Part shown: positions 43,691 through 55,736 of the stretch, piece by piece
Layout: every line of letters begins with the position of its first letter
Position numbering within the stretch: position 1 is the stretch's first letter
Made by a program: the position numbers and the translations under genes
NCBI GenBank assembly: GCA_963854835.1
Contig: OY978528.1
Coordinates: forward strand, 32,471,335 to 32,535,334
DNA length: 64,000 nt
Source of the DNA: Megamerina dolium
Taxonomy: Eukaryota; Arthropoda; Insecta; Diptera; Megamerinidae
Direction: 5' to 3'
Notes under the pieces: generated by a model
What the model saw: the letters and a program-made list of their open reading frames with translations, nothing else
What the model was told of the DNA's origin: nothing
Databases searched by the model: none

Positions 43691-45070
43691 TTGTACTGAA
43701 AAAAAAAATGTAATTCAATAATGTACCTCGTATTATGCAGCGAAATAAAGCATTCGTATATTATTCGTATATTGTATATTATCATACAAATTAATTATTC
43801 TTTATTTTTATTTTTTAAAGGTTATTTCTTTAAAATGTTGGCCATAACTGTGATTCAGCTAGAATGCAGCTGGACTCTGTGCTGGGTTAAGTCCTTCCTT
43901 CTGAACAAAAACACCATAAGTATTTGACAGCTTATTCTGGCATAAAATCCCTATTGCCACTCCCGGCGTATGCGAGCCTTGAGCTCACATTTTTAGATCA
44001 CATTTTATATATTATTTAAAGTTTTAATGACAACAGCAAAATTGAGTTGTCTGAATTTGCTATATCCGTGGAAATATGCTGAAAACCTGCTCACAATTGC
44101 AAATAACTGTTTTTTTCCCCTTATTGTAATTTTACAAGGCCCACCTCAGACAAAAAGTGGGAACTTGGGGAAACTGCCCTACTGCATGCGCAAAATAAAC
44201 AAAATGAGCAAAACGAAGAACCAAAAAGAGAAAAACGCTCAATTATAATAGGTTTTTCTTTTGTGCGCATAGATATAATGAGCGATTTTAATCAATGGTG
44301 AGTGAGTAGCGTGTGAATATGTATTACATTATTGCTTTTTGTTTGTTTGTTTGTTTTTTCTTTTTGCTTTCCTAGATCGACAACAACACTCAAAAACTAA
44401 CTGATAAAAACGGCAGCTGTGTACGGTGAACGGAAAAAAGTTAGAAGAAAAAAAAAAATTTAGTGGGGACGGACGGTACACACATCACCCATAGCTATGT
44501 CAGCATATTTAACATTTTAACATTTTACGATGTATTTTCTAACTCATGTGAACTTTGAGCGCAGTTCACTTGATTCTAGTTCTTACGGTTCGGTACTCTT
44601 CAGTTCTGTGGCATAAAAATTGGAATCTGGAGATTTAAAATTTTAATTTGCTTTAAAAATATATTAAACCGGAGGGTGATACCTAGCCTAAAATAAACCA
44701 ATTTTGGAACGGTAGGCCCATCTATTGATTTGCATTTTCTTATACAAATATTTTAAACCAGAAAAAACTGGGTATGATTTATAAATCAATGATGGATCAA
44801 TGCATTTTTAGGTTTCACTGGATTCTGTGAAAAATCCTAGTCCCTTCGAAAATTCCGGTCATCTTAAAAATGTTTTGAAATTTTTACTTTGTTCTTAAAT
44901 ATTGGTGAACAAACTCCCTATTTGTTTTAGTGTAAAAATATTGTAATTTTTAACAAAATAGTGTGTCACAAAATTAGCCTGAACGTCTGTGGACGACTAG
45001 GTACAGTAAAAATTTACGACAAATTAAAATCTATTTTCATGTGTCATTTTAGAGAAATTTTTAAAGAAAG
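43691..45070. other. non-coding, nothing recognised
   Basis: AT-rich region upstream of nemo with short unconvincing open frames. It ends at the target duplication of the LINE copy at 45083. Confidence 0.4.
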
Positions 45071-45082
45071 ATGACGTAATTA

Positions 45083-45615
45083 CTTACTTACTTACTTATG
45101 TGGCCATAACAACCGAATATCGATTTAGGCCGAAAATAACATGCTTCGCCAGCCATCTCTGTTCTTCGCTAGCTGGCGCCAGTTAGAAATTCCAAGCGCC
45201 GTCAGGTTCTCCAGTACTTGGTCTTTCCACCGGAGGTTTGGTCTTCCTCTTTTGCGTCGTCCTCCAGCGGGTTCCGAATATAACACCTTCTTAGCTGGAG
45301 CGTGTTCTTCCATTCGCTCGACATGACCTAGCCAGCGCAGCCGCTGGATTTTGATGCGCTTTACTATGTCAATATCGGCATACAGCTCGTACAGCTCATG
45401 GTTGTACCTTGTTCGGTACTCGCCACCAACGCAAATAGGTCCAAAGATCTTGCGTAGGACTTTTCACTCGAAAACTCCAAGTATTCGCTCATCCGAGGTG
45501 GAAATTGTCCAGGCTTCAGCGCCATATGTTAGGACAGGCATGATGAGAGACTTGTAGAGTGTAGTTTTCGTTCTTCGAGAGAGGGCTCGACTTCTCAATT
45601 GCTTACTCAGCCCAA
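45083..45615 (-). mobile_element. 5'-truncated RTE-like LINE with perfect target site duplication
   Basis: Minus-strand 3' fragment, nearly identical in sequence to 211-625 and ~120 bp longer at its 5' side. The 3' terminus is at the left with ACTTACTTACTTATGTGGCC in plus orientation, the complement of a TAAG tail. A 12-bp direct repeat ATGACGTAATTA flanks it at 45071-45082 and 45616-45627. The encoded piece again contains the GHVERMEEHAPAKKVLYSEP and GRPNLRWKDQVLENL motifs. One frame is disturbed near 45465. Confidence 0.92.
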
Positions 45616-45627
45616 ATGACGTAATTA

Positions 45628-46670
45628 GTTTTTACAAATTATTACAAATTATTACTATTTCTTACTGGAAATGTGTTCGCGTACGCCAAAAACCAGTAAA
45701 AGAGGGGAAATTGAGAGAGAAAATGATTTCCTCTCTGTGATAATTCTTGAAAATTTGTACTGGTAATATTTCTACTAGTTAGAATTCGTAACATAGAAAA
45801 AACAGCTGTTCTTACTGGGAAGTGTCAGAACTGAAGGAGTTTGGAAATTACTGGTAAACCCTAAAAATTACCCGTCGCATACTTTTTCACTTTGTTCTCA
45901 TTTTTAGAGACGATTTTTCTTACGCTCTTGAATCGCGTTGATAGAGAAATTTTACTAGTAAAGTACGCGAATGGACCTATTGTAAACTTAATAGCGAAAC
46001 ATAACGTAAACAGTGATGCTAACAGATATTCAACTGATATTTGGTTTTGATGTGATTTTCGTCTTTGAGGACAAAAACTGAAATTGACTCAAAAACATAC
46101 ATATTTTATTTGATGCCCCTCCAAGAGAATTATCAAAGAGAGTATCCATTTTCGGAATATGGATTTTCCCATATGTGTAGTTTTTTTGGCAATATTATTT
46201 TTTTAAGAATAAAATTATTTTTTTTTTGGCTCAAAAGATTAATAATTTTCTTACCATTTTTGTTACAGGTTTACGCCTCTTCTGATCGTTTTGCTAATCA
46301 CCACCACCTTAAAAAGTCACATGCGTTTAATTGAAATTGTATATTTATTCAAATTTTTGATTTGAAACCATTCTCTATCTTAAGTTAAAAAGTGTCCGTG
46401 TAAATAAAGTGCTTCTGAGTTAAAAAAAAAAAAAAGGAAATCATTTAAATATAATCTATATGAAATTATTTCACAAAAAATAAAAGTAATTATAAATATT
46501 GTGTGGTAGTCTTTTTGTAAAAATCCAAAAAAAAAAGCTAAATAATATAATCTTCAAGAGAAGAAGTGACATATATATACAATATATATATATACCAATA
46601 ATTATACAGCTACTACTATTACGTGCAGGGTGCGTAGTGCGTTGTTATTTACTGTATGGCATTAAGTTGA
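45628..46670. other. 5' flank / UTR of nemo
   Basis: AT-rich sequence with no other gene. A pyrimidine-poor stretch with TATACAG at about 46604-46610 or GTGCAG at 46623-46628 could be a 5' UTR splice acceptor for nemo. The frame just before the ATG at 46671 is closed by an in-frame TGA at 46668. Confidence 0.4.
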
Positions 46671-46939
46671 ATGGCGGCTGTTCGTGCCCCCAAGAGGCAA
46701 AATACATCCGTACAGTCTAACGCAAACGCAAACGGTAACGCAGTAGCAGCAACGTTACGTTCATCAACGGCACACACTTCAATGAGCGTATCAATGTCAT
46801 TGGTACAGGGTGGAGCTGCAGGCGGTGCACCACAAGGTGCTATATTAGCCGCTGCCGCACCATATTATCAACCGCCAGCAGCGCCACAGGATGTACAACC
46901 GGATCGTCCCATTGGTTATGGTGCTTTTGGTGTAGTATG
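46671..46939 (+). CDS. nmo: nemo (Nemo-like kinase), first coding exon, partial
   Basis: N-terminal coding exon of the proline-directed Ser/Thr kinase Nemo/NLK, an atypical MAP kinase that modulates Wnt/Wingless, BMP and planar-polarity signalling. The 89 complete codons start MAAVRAPKRQNTS after an in-frame stop. They pass through an Ala/Gly/Ser-rich region and end QPDRPIGYGAFGVVW. This is the NLK-specific entry into the kinase domain and its glycine-rich ATP loop (GYGAFGVV). The exon ends TATG|GTAAGT in phase 2. No further kinase exon (VAIK lysine, HRD, DFG) is found to the right in the window, so the next intron exceeds 17 kb and the gene is incomplete here. Confidence 0.93.
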
Positions 46940-47708
46940 GTAAGTAACCAAGAACTTTTTGCATATCTATATTAGATGTAGTTTAAAAAATCGAAATTTT
47001 TGGTAAATCTAATTTTTGCAATAAATTGTATAATGTACATACATATGTTCATATTGATATGTAAATGAAGCAAAAGGCAACAACCACCATCATTTAATTT
47101 AATTATTGTCGTCAACAGCAACAGCAACACCACCACCACCATCATCATCCAGCCACCCATTCTCACTGGAAAACTAACAGCACTAAAATTAAAGAATGCT
47201 AGAAGACAACTTTTCTATTTGTCTGTCTGTCTGCTGCTGCTGCTGCTGTTATTTCATATGAAAGTACATTGAAGGGATGACTTCTTGTCGCTGGCTGTCG
47301 GCAATTTTTATTTATTATGTGCTTTTTTTTCTCTCCTATTTTCACTTTTTGCTATTATTGTAAACAAAACACACGGACGGAGTAGAGCACCCAAAGAACA
47401 TTGTACAAACGAGAATAACTACATATGAACGTGTATTGTATGCACTACGTATTACAAGAAGGTTCATTGCCTTTTTACATCAACCACTCGCATGTATGGG
47501 TGAATACAAACAGTACATACATGTGTGTGTGTGTGTTCCTTGAGCGGCGATGCTTTTTTTGTAATACTCGTATCTGCATACATACAAATTTTTTTTTTTT
47601 TTTCAAAAGAAAAAGTATTTGCTTGATGTTGCGCTACCCTTTTGCTTAATGCTGTCGCATTTCCCGTTTAACTTGTAATGTAATACTATATATATGCATA
47701 TACATATG

Positions 47709-47798
<90 letters not shown>

Positions 47799-49536
47799 CA
47801 TATGAACGTATGGTATGACGATAAGGGTAGCTTTCAGTTGTTGTTGCTGTCGTTATTGTTGCTAGCGGCGATAATGAGAAGAATTTAATTTTTATATGAT
47901 TTTTAATTTTTTTCCACTGTGCATGAAATCGTCATCGCATATTTAATTTTTTGATTTTCTTCTTTATAAATTTTTTTAATCAAAATTCGCTTTGCGAAGT
48001 TAGCATTTTGAAATGCTTTGTATGGGAACAAAACAAGGGCGAATCGAAAACATGAATAAGTATTTGAAAACTAACAGATGCAGCAAATATTCGATTAGAT
48101 GAGATTCAATATATCAGATTCTGTGCGAATAACTATAATGGATAATAACTGCAATATAATTGACACGAAAAAGATTCAAAATTCACGTTATATTTACATT
48201 ATTTCTGAAAGTTTTTTGAGCATTCAATATATCTGACTGAGATGGCTCATATTGATGTGTTATTTATGAGGCTTTAGAATAAACGTACTTGATTTTATAA
48301 TCAAAGAGTTTGTTTAACCCTTAAAAAAGAGAGTGCTCCTAAATTCCTACAGAAAAGAGTCATAGTTCATCAAATTAGGAGTATTTTACGATCTGTATTT
48401 AAGACTTTTATGACGAATTTAGGAGCATTTTACTACTTGTAAAGAAAGGGTTCACAGGAGAAAACAAAATTGGACATAAACACACTTTATAGGCTTAAAT
48501 ATGAGCAAAATGCTTTCAAATAAGAGTCAAAAAAGAGTATTTTCTGAGTCTTTGCATTTATTGGGATTTATATGCTGTACATGTACATGGGAATATTTTT
48601 GTAATTTTCAATATGTTTATGCATTGTATTAAAGCGTTTCAGCCGAATACATTTCGTATATTCCAAGACAGCTACTTATGTGTATTCTTTTGCTTTTGTT
48701 GACTTCGATTTAACAAATACACTCTTATCACTGCATAGCTACTTGTAATAGACGGCAGCAATGACTTAATAAATTCAGTATGGTACTAACACAGGAAGTG
48801 ATGTAATGTAATGGAAAATATATTAAGGTTATCGACACATGCAAACATGCATATCCGTGCAGCAACATAATGTGGCTATCATGTGTTTTTACTATACAAA
48901 AAATTAAAGGAATAAGGTGAGAGGAATATTGTTTTTTGCTTGTTTGTTTTATGCAAGGCTAGATGTTTTTGGCACTCATACATTGAAGTAATCTGTATCC
49001 ACATACATATTTATTTAACGTGGTGATAATGATGATGATGATGGTAGTATAAAATAACAGGGAAAATATTGATAGCATTGATATATATTATGTATGATAG
49101 AAAAAAAAAGTTATTGTTAATTTTGTGGCACTTTGTGTACAACTTTACGTTAGGTATTGTATTTATACGCGACTATTGTTTTTTTTCCAAAATAGCCACC
49201 ATTATGGCTATAGTATATTTAATATTTAATATTTTCAACGTTTTTAAGTTGTTTTACGCGTGCCAAACAACGCAAGTGATATTTATCTAAATAAGTCTGA
49301 CTAATAATTCTTGGAGAGTAGAGCATATTGCTCCAAATGTTACAAAAAATTGGAAAGGGAACTCATTTATTTATTTTCTTATTTATTACGGTCTTTAAGA
49401 CCTAAATATACATTAACAAATATCAATTTATATTTTAAATTCATTTATATTGACACTGTTCTTTATCCCTTCTAACAATTCATTGAAATTTTTTAATCCC
49501 TAATAAAATAGAATTCGCTTGTCTATCGCAGTACGA
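46940..49536. other. nemo intron, left part
   Basis: Begins with the GTAAGT donor. Holds simple repeats (CAACAGCAACAG and CACCACCATCATCAT runs near 47110-47150, a CTGCTG run near 47230, the (TA)n tract at 47709) and otherwise AT-rich sequence. No exon recognised. Confidence 0.6.
47709..47796. repeat. (TA)n microsatellite
   Basis: About 88 bp of TA repeats in the nemo intron. Confidence 0.95.
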
Positions 49537-49829
49537 AGTATGTGCTTCGGCCTTCTGTTCTGTAGGTCGAGGATGCAATCCACGGTTATGGAAAAAATGT
49601 TTCTTTAGATCGGTACTCATCTGTCGGTAAGCATTTGGTAATTCCTCCGGCAGTAAAAATTTGCCATGAACAAGCTTCTAAAAGAGCTCTGTAACAGAGC
49701 TAAGAAAAAGTGATGTCACAAGAGTTCTGCTGTTCGGGGCCCAAAATTTAACACGCACAACGGTACTGGAAGAAAAGCTCGGCCAAAGGGACCTTCGGGG
49801 CTTATAAGTGTCACATATTTATTTTTTTT
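49537..49829 (+). mobile_element. SINE copy 6, 5'-truncated
   Basis: Plus-strand copy lacking about the first 18 bases of the head, from AGTATGTGCTTCGGCCTTCT to GGGGCTTATAAGTGTCACAT and a T-rich tail. Flanked by ATCGCAGTACGA at 49525-49536 and ATCGAAGTACGA at 49830-49841 (11 of 12 identical), which I read as the target duplication. Confidence 0.87.
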
Positions 49830-50088
49830 ATCGAAGTACGATAAAGCGATGATCTAAAGCAGAATTCTTCTCTTCAAGAAGGAAATGTAATAACTCTGAT
49901 TGATGCCTTTTATCACGTGTTGGATTATAGTACATATTTAAGTGACGAACTCGAAATGTGGAACATATCTCACAAAGATATGCTTGAAATAACTCGTGAT
50001 GTTGTTATTAGCAATGAAGTAGAAGTAAGAGATTTGATTTGAGAGATGAAAAGGGACCCAGATAATAGTGGTCTGATTCGGCTAATTC

Positions 50089-50196
<108 letters not shown>

Positions 50197-51706
50197 TAGA
50201 TGACGAATTTGGCCTATTCTAGCAGCATAGATAGAGAATATGCCAGTACGTTTCCATAGAAGGCTCACTAGCGCCGTTCAAATCTTAATGATAACCCAAT
50301 AGCTTGTAAAGCACGTAGTAGTAAAATGTAATTAACTGCTTATTGCAGTGTGTGAGGTGTGAGAAACACTGAATTTAGATATCGATATGCGTATGTATGT
50401 ATGTATAAGAAAAAATTATGCCACAACTACTTATGAAGCAGTCAATCAGTAGCCACTCTACCCCTTCGATTTCTTCATAAAGATTTCCATCCATATCAAC
50501 CGAAAGTGTGCGTAAGTACGCAAAAAACAGAATACTGCACAATCATGTGTGAACTCTGAGCTTATAAAGTTCTAAAAAAAACTAACAGCAACAACAATAT
50601 GGAAATTGAAGTCAAATGAAAAAATAAGAAAAATGAGTTGAGTAAAAAATCCAACATAAAGTATAAGATACAATATACTATTACTTGGATGTACATATAC
50701 TGTATATTGCAGTAAGAACTTGCTGTGTAGACGATGATGTCGGTTAAGGTCTATCATGTTTGCTTGCTCAACAACTTGCGCATATACAGTTATGCTTACA
50801 TAATTAAGTCACCCTCATGCGATACAGTATAAAACGTTTTGACAGAATATATTGCAGTTAGAATTGACTTGTTTGACATATTTCCCATATAAAAATCTGT
50901 CAAAAAGCAGATGTTTTTTTTTTGAATAAAAACAAAAAACCCCAAAATGCATATTTTTCATCACATTTGATTTAAAGAATTATTTTGTCAACTGTTTTGT
51001 TAAATATTTGATATTTTTTAAACTATTATATGAGTGCCTTAATTATATGAGCACAACTGAATATGTATGTAAAATAAAGAATAAATAAATAAAAGAAGAG
51101 AAAAAACAAATAAGTAATCTCACATAATACCAATACATGCATGCAATACTTGCAGCCTAATAACCGAAGCAACGAAGCACCGAAGAAATGACTAGAAAAA
51201 GAACCTACGAAAATCGTATTAAAAAAGCACTAAAATACAAAATAAAAACAAAAACAACATAACCATACAAAAACAAACAGCAAAAAATTGAGAAGAAAAA
51301 AGAAAGGAAAATATTAATAAAGCCTCCACCGAAAATGCAATCAAGCGAAGTAAAAAAAAAAAATAATAAGAACTGATTCTTTCACCGTAAACGTTTACTA
51401 CTGAAGTTAGTGCCTCTTCTTGGGATATTAAGGTGTTTTTTTTGTGATTTTGAATTTCACCACAGGAAGACAATCAGACAGAGACACGGACAGACAATTG
51501 TGACAGAGAAGTCGACGTAATATAAAAATGATATTAGAATCTTTATATGTGTATTCACTATACTACCTATAAAAACTAGTAGTACAACTACTACTACTTA
51601 TTACTTACCACTATTAACATGAATACTACAAATCCATATGTATCATATACACATTTAGGATGATTCCTTGTACACAAGTATATACAAGTACCTACCTATA
51701 TACTCA

Positions 51707-51755
51707 GGCAGGCAGGCAGGCAGGCAGACAGCTAGCTAGACAGCTAGCTAGACAG
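51707..51755. repeat. (CAGG)n plus CTAG-type simple repeat
   Basis: Five to six CAGG units run into two copies of ACAGCTAGCTAG. Plain microsatellite expansion is sufficient to explain it. Confidence 0.8.
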
Positions 51756-52317
51756 TTTAAAAATGTTAAACCAAAAATAAAAACAGAACGATGAGAACAG
51801 CAATTAAGCATTGTTTGTCGACTTCCCCTTATGTATATTGAATTATTGAATAGGCGGAGTATATGCAAAAGGAATATGAAGAAATAGTAATAAGATGAAT
51901 ATCAAACAGAGAATGGGAATTAAATCCAATATCTTAGAGCTAGTGTCTAAGTAAACACCTTAAGTGAGCTCAAGTTCCATTCGACGATGATCAAATTTAT
52001 GATATTGTCATAAAAGTGTGATTTACAAAATCTATGAATGAAAAGTATGTGTGAAACATTTTAAAAGTTTCGAGTATAGCTTAGAAATTCCAGAAAACCG
52101 TGTGTGTGTGTGTGTAATAAATATTCATATAAAAAGCCTTTTTTTGTATTTGTATTTGTATTAACATGTCACTCAGTAAGAAATGAACACGAAAGCATAA
52201 TAATTCGACTTCTGTGAGGTGTTCACAAGCTTCAGGCTAGTGACCCTAAACAATAGGTTAGGTTAGATTATTGTGGCTGCCGTAGGACAGGTCGCATTTA
52301 GGCCTCAAAGATCCTTT

Positions 52318-52611
52318 GTGATACTACCGAGCATGTGAAATGTTAGACAGTATTAGAAGGGACGTACTTATGTTAGCCGGTTTCGAACGGCAGAACCCCT
52401 GTGACACCACTTTTTCTGAGCTTTGTCATAGAGCTCTTTACGAAGCATTTCATGGTAAAGTGTTGCTGCCGCAAGAATTACCAATTGCTTGCGGACAGTT
52501 GGGTATCGTGAGAAAGAAAAATCTTTTTGACATTAAAGTTGTCACAGTTGGTGTTCGAACCCATGATCTACGGACCTGAAAGCCACTACCCACTGAGCTA
52601 TGGCATCCACC
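52318..52611 (-). mobile_element. SINE copy 7
   Basis: Minus-strand copy with the head at the right (GGATGCCATAGCTCAGTGGG on the minus strand) and body TGACAAAGCTCAGAAAAAGT and TTCTGCCGTTCGAAACCGGC. The 3' A/T tail is lost. Confidence 0.85.
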
Positions 52612-53460
52612 ATAAGCCATATTACACACATTACAGTAATATCTGTTGTTGGCTCGTGGGCTCAAGTTGCAAATTCCACGCGTTGCCAGATTATGCAGTA
52701 TTTAGTCGGTGTTCAGTGGTTCCTTGTCGTTGGAGACTATGAGAAAGTGTTGTACGACAAGAAGTCTACTGTACGTTGGAAACAGAATCGCTATTTGCTA
52801 ACACTTACCATTGAAATTTTTCGGATAAACACCGTAGAATTTCATAAATACCGACAGCCTCAATTCTAACATTGCTGGGTCTACGATGGACGATTATTCT
52901 TCGGATAAACACCGAAGAATATCATAAATATGAACGATTTTTCTAGTGCGGATATATTTAGCCGGAACACCAGGATTATTGTCCATCTTGGTTCCTGGTC
53001 GCGTGTGTTGGCAGCAGAGATTTTGGCAATTGGAACTTGTGCAAACAATTCCTTGACAGATGTTAAAAGGAAGGATCGTTATTTTCACGAATTTTCGAGC
53101 TGCCATTAACACACAGCTGTTGTTTCCAAAAAGCTTTGAAGTTTGCCGAAGTCAGCTTCAGCAATCGATATCTCAATGTATCATGGGTTTTATGTCACAT
53201 GATGGTGTTAATTGCCATGCATCTGGCAGCACTAATCCGATATTGTCAAACGCCCCTTTGAAAGATGACATTTGAGGCTACATTTTGTTTGTTTTGTAAT
53301 TCTTCATACGTGTAAAAAGACATTTTGGTTTGAAAATGAGTGAAATTTCTGAAGAAGTACACTATGTGATGGTTTTTTACTATAAGAAAGGCAATATCGA
53401 TGCAAAACCATGCAGATAAATTTAAGCGGTTAACGGTAATACATAACTCTATTCTGCTCA
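52612..53460. other. nemo intron with possible old transposon debris
   Basis: Contains a direct repeat (TTCGGATAAACACCG at about 52817 and 52902) and a minus-strand frame at 53112-52894 with NNPGVPAKYIRTRKI, faintly like the linker of Tc1-type transposases. Too weak to call a family. Confidence 0.3.
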
Positions 53461-54599
53461 AGGGTAAATTTGATTGAAATTTTACAAATATTTTGCCGAT
53501 TACGATAAATTTTTAGACTTTGAAATGTCAATCATTTGAATTGTAGTTATCCTGCAAATACATCTTATTCTTGATATATCAAGTATGCACATATAAAATT
53601 TGAGTATTTCTTCTATGTTTTAAAAGCAGAAACTTCAAAATATCTTCAATCGAAGAAAAAGTAGCAAGAATGGAAACTACTAAACAAAAAAATAAAAAAT
53701 TAAAAACAAAAATTAAAATTCGAAAAGAAGTAATCGAAGAACATCGAAGAAGAGGTCTAACTATTACTGTACACACCCGTACACATACTTATCAACTACT
53801 TACCTGCAACTGGTTTTGCATCATTGACGACGATAGCACAAATACAACTATATGCGGATAATATACAAATACAAATATAGCAAGCACTTGTACACATGCT
53901 CACTCACATGCTGGCATGCATTTATATGTAGTACCTACATCATATATATTTACTTATACATATGAGTATTTACCAAGAACAAAAAAAAAAAAAAAGGTTT
54001 CTTTCGTTCTACGTTTGCTTATTCCCTTTTTGCTTTTTCAGCTTACTTGTTGGTTGACTGGTTCTTTTCTTTTGAAGATGTGATGTTGAAGTTGCTCTTA
54101 ATGATGATCATGATGATGATGTCCTACTGTGTGTTAGAAGAAATTATTTTTTACCATTTTACTCATATATAGCTAAAGTACATTTATTGTTGTTGTTGTT
54201 GTTGTTGTTGTGACAATTGTAATAGAAACCTCTTAGGCAAGTGATACGGGTTGTCAGTCAGTCAGTCAGCTACCGCTCTATTTTGGTTATATTTCATTTT
54301 TACTTTTCTTCAATTAAATTCGAGTATTTTGTTACAAAATTACATAAAATAAATTTGAATAAAATGCATTAATATTTAAGCATGGAAATACAATATATGA
54401 TGAAATTATCTAGGATACGGATTTACTGCTATGTACTATATTCCACGGTATAAAATGTTAATTACATCGTATTTACGTATTATTTAATAATTGGCTGTTA
54501 AAATTTTTGATTGTTCCTTGCTAAGTGGTGAGCAGTTTTAGTCAATAATATATTATATTAATACTGACAGTTTTAAAGAGTTCAAAAACAAAAAAAAAA
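53461..54599. other. nemo intron, nothing recognised
   Basis: AT-rich with GATGATGAT and TTG simple repeats. Confidence 0.45.
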
Positions 54600-54786
54600 A
54601 AGAAATAAATATGAGGCACTTATAAGCCCCCAAGGACTCTTTCGCCGAGCTTCTCTTCCAGTACCGTTGTGCTTATTAAATTTTGGACAGTATTAGAAGG
54701 GACCTACATATTTTAGCTGGTTCCGAATGGCAGAACCCTTGTGATATCACTTTTTATGAGCTTTGTCACAGAGTTCTTTTGGAAAC
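54600..54786 (-). mobile_element. SINE copy 8, 3' half only
   Basis: Minus-strand 3' half of the SINE: plus-strand text runs AAATAAATATGAGGCACTTA, then GCCGAGCTTCTCTTCCAGTA, TAGAAGGGACCTACATATTT and GAGCTTTGTCACAGAG. The tRNA-like head is absent (5' truncation). Confidence 0.85.
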
Positions 54787-55348
54787 TTTAAAAAGGTAAT
54801 CCAGTAAAATTCTAGCTTAAAAATACCCTCGTTTTCTCCTTCTACGAAGGCATACTGAAATAAATGCTCCTAATTTGAGCGAATTATGTGTGTGTTTAGG
54901 AATCTAGAAGAGTTCAGAGGTGCCCACCATAGACCGTGGGCACTCGCTCAACATATTAGTGTGTAAATATTCAAAAGCAACAGAACTAGAAGGACAGTAA
55001 TTATACAAGGATAGACCGGACAGGAAAGGGAAAAGAAAATTACTCTATTATACCTCGAGTTTTTTAGTTTTCTTGATGAATCTTAAGAAGTACGGGTAGA
55101 AGAATATCCAACAAACTCAACTTTGTTCTCGCAAAAGGTAGACAGTCACACAAGCAATGCTCCGATCAGTACCCAGAGCTTCTCCCTCCTCAATCCTAAG
55201 AGAAATTTTGCCAGTCAGTTTCTTGTTCGTCAATTTTTTGTACATTTAGGGACATTTTCTCAACTGCGTGTTAGCGTTATCAAACCGATAAAGGTAACAG
55301 GCGCATTTGCTCCCTGTTAAAATGCACAGCTAACTTTTATAGGTTCGC
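54787..55348. other. nemo intron, nothing recognised
   Basis: No exon or element identified between SINE copies 8 and 9. Confidence 0.4.
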
Positions 55349-55361
55349 TATCGCTGATAGG

Positions 55362-55723
55362 GGGTGCCGTAGCTCAGTGGTTAGTGTGTTCGCCTTCTGA
55401 TCTGTAGGTCGGTGGTTCAATCCCCGGCTGATGCATAACAAATTTAATATCGATAAGATTTTTCTTTCGAACGGTACCCACCTGTCGGCAAGCAATTGGC
55501 AATTCTTCCGACAGTAACAACTTGCCATGAAAAAGCTTCTTAAAGAACTCTGTGACAAAGCTCAGAAAAAGTGATGTCACAAGTGTTCTGCCGTTCGGAA
55601 CCGGCTAAAATAAGTAGGTCCCTTCTAATATTGTCCAAAATTTAAGACGCACAACAGTAATGGAAGAGAAGCTCGGCCAATGAGCCCTTTGGGGCTTTAT
55701 GTGGCCACATATTTATTTTTTTT
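55362..55723 (+). mobile_element. SINE copy 9, full length, with target site duplication (family reference)
   Basis: A 362-bp plus-strand element. The tRNA-like head GGGTGCCGTAGCTCAGTGGT carries an A box (TAGCTCAGTGG) and a B box (GGTTCAATCCC). A tRNA-unrelated body follows (CTTTCGAACGGTACCCACCT, TGTGACAAAGCTCAGAAAAA, TAAGTAGGTCCCTTCTAATA). The 3' end is a GCCCTTTGGGGC short hairpin and a T-rich tail. A perfect 13-bp duplication TATCGCTGATAGG flanks it at 55349-55361 and 55724-55736, so the boundaries are exact. It is a Pol III-type retroposon mobilised by a LINE and encodes no protein. Confidence 0.93.
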
Positions 55724-55736
55724 TATCGCTGATAGG

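Noticed and set aside
52894..53112. Tc1-like transposase fragment
   Set aside because: Only a faint linker-like motif; no catalytic motif or terminal repeat.
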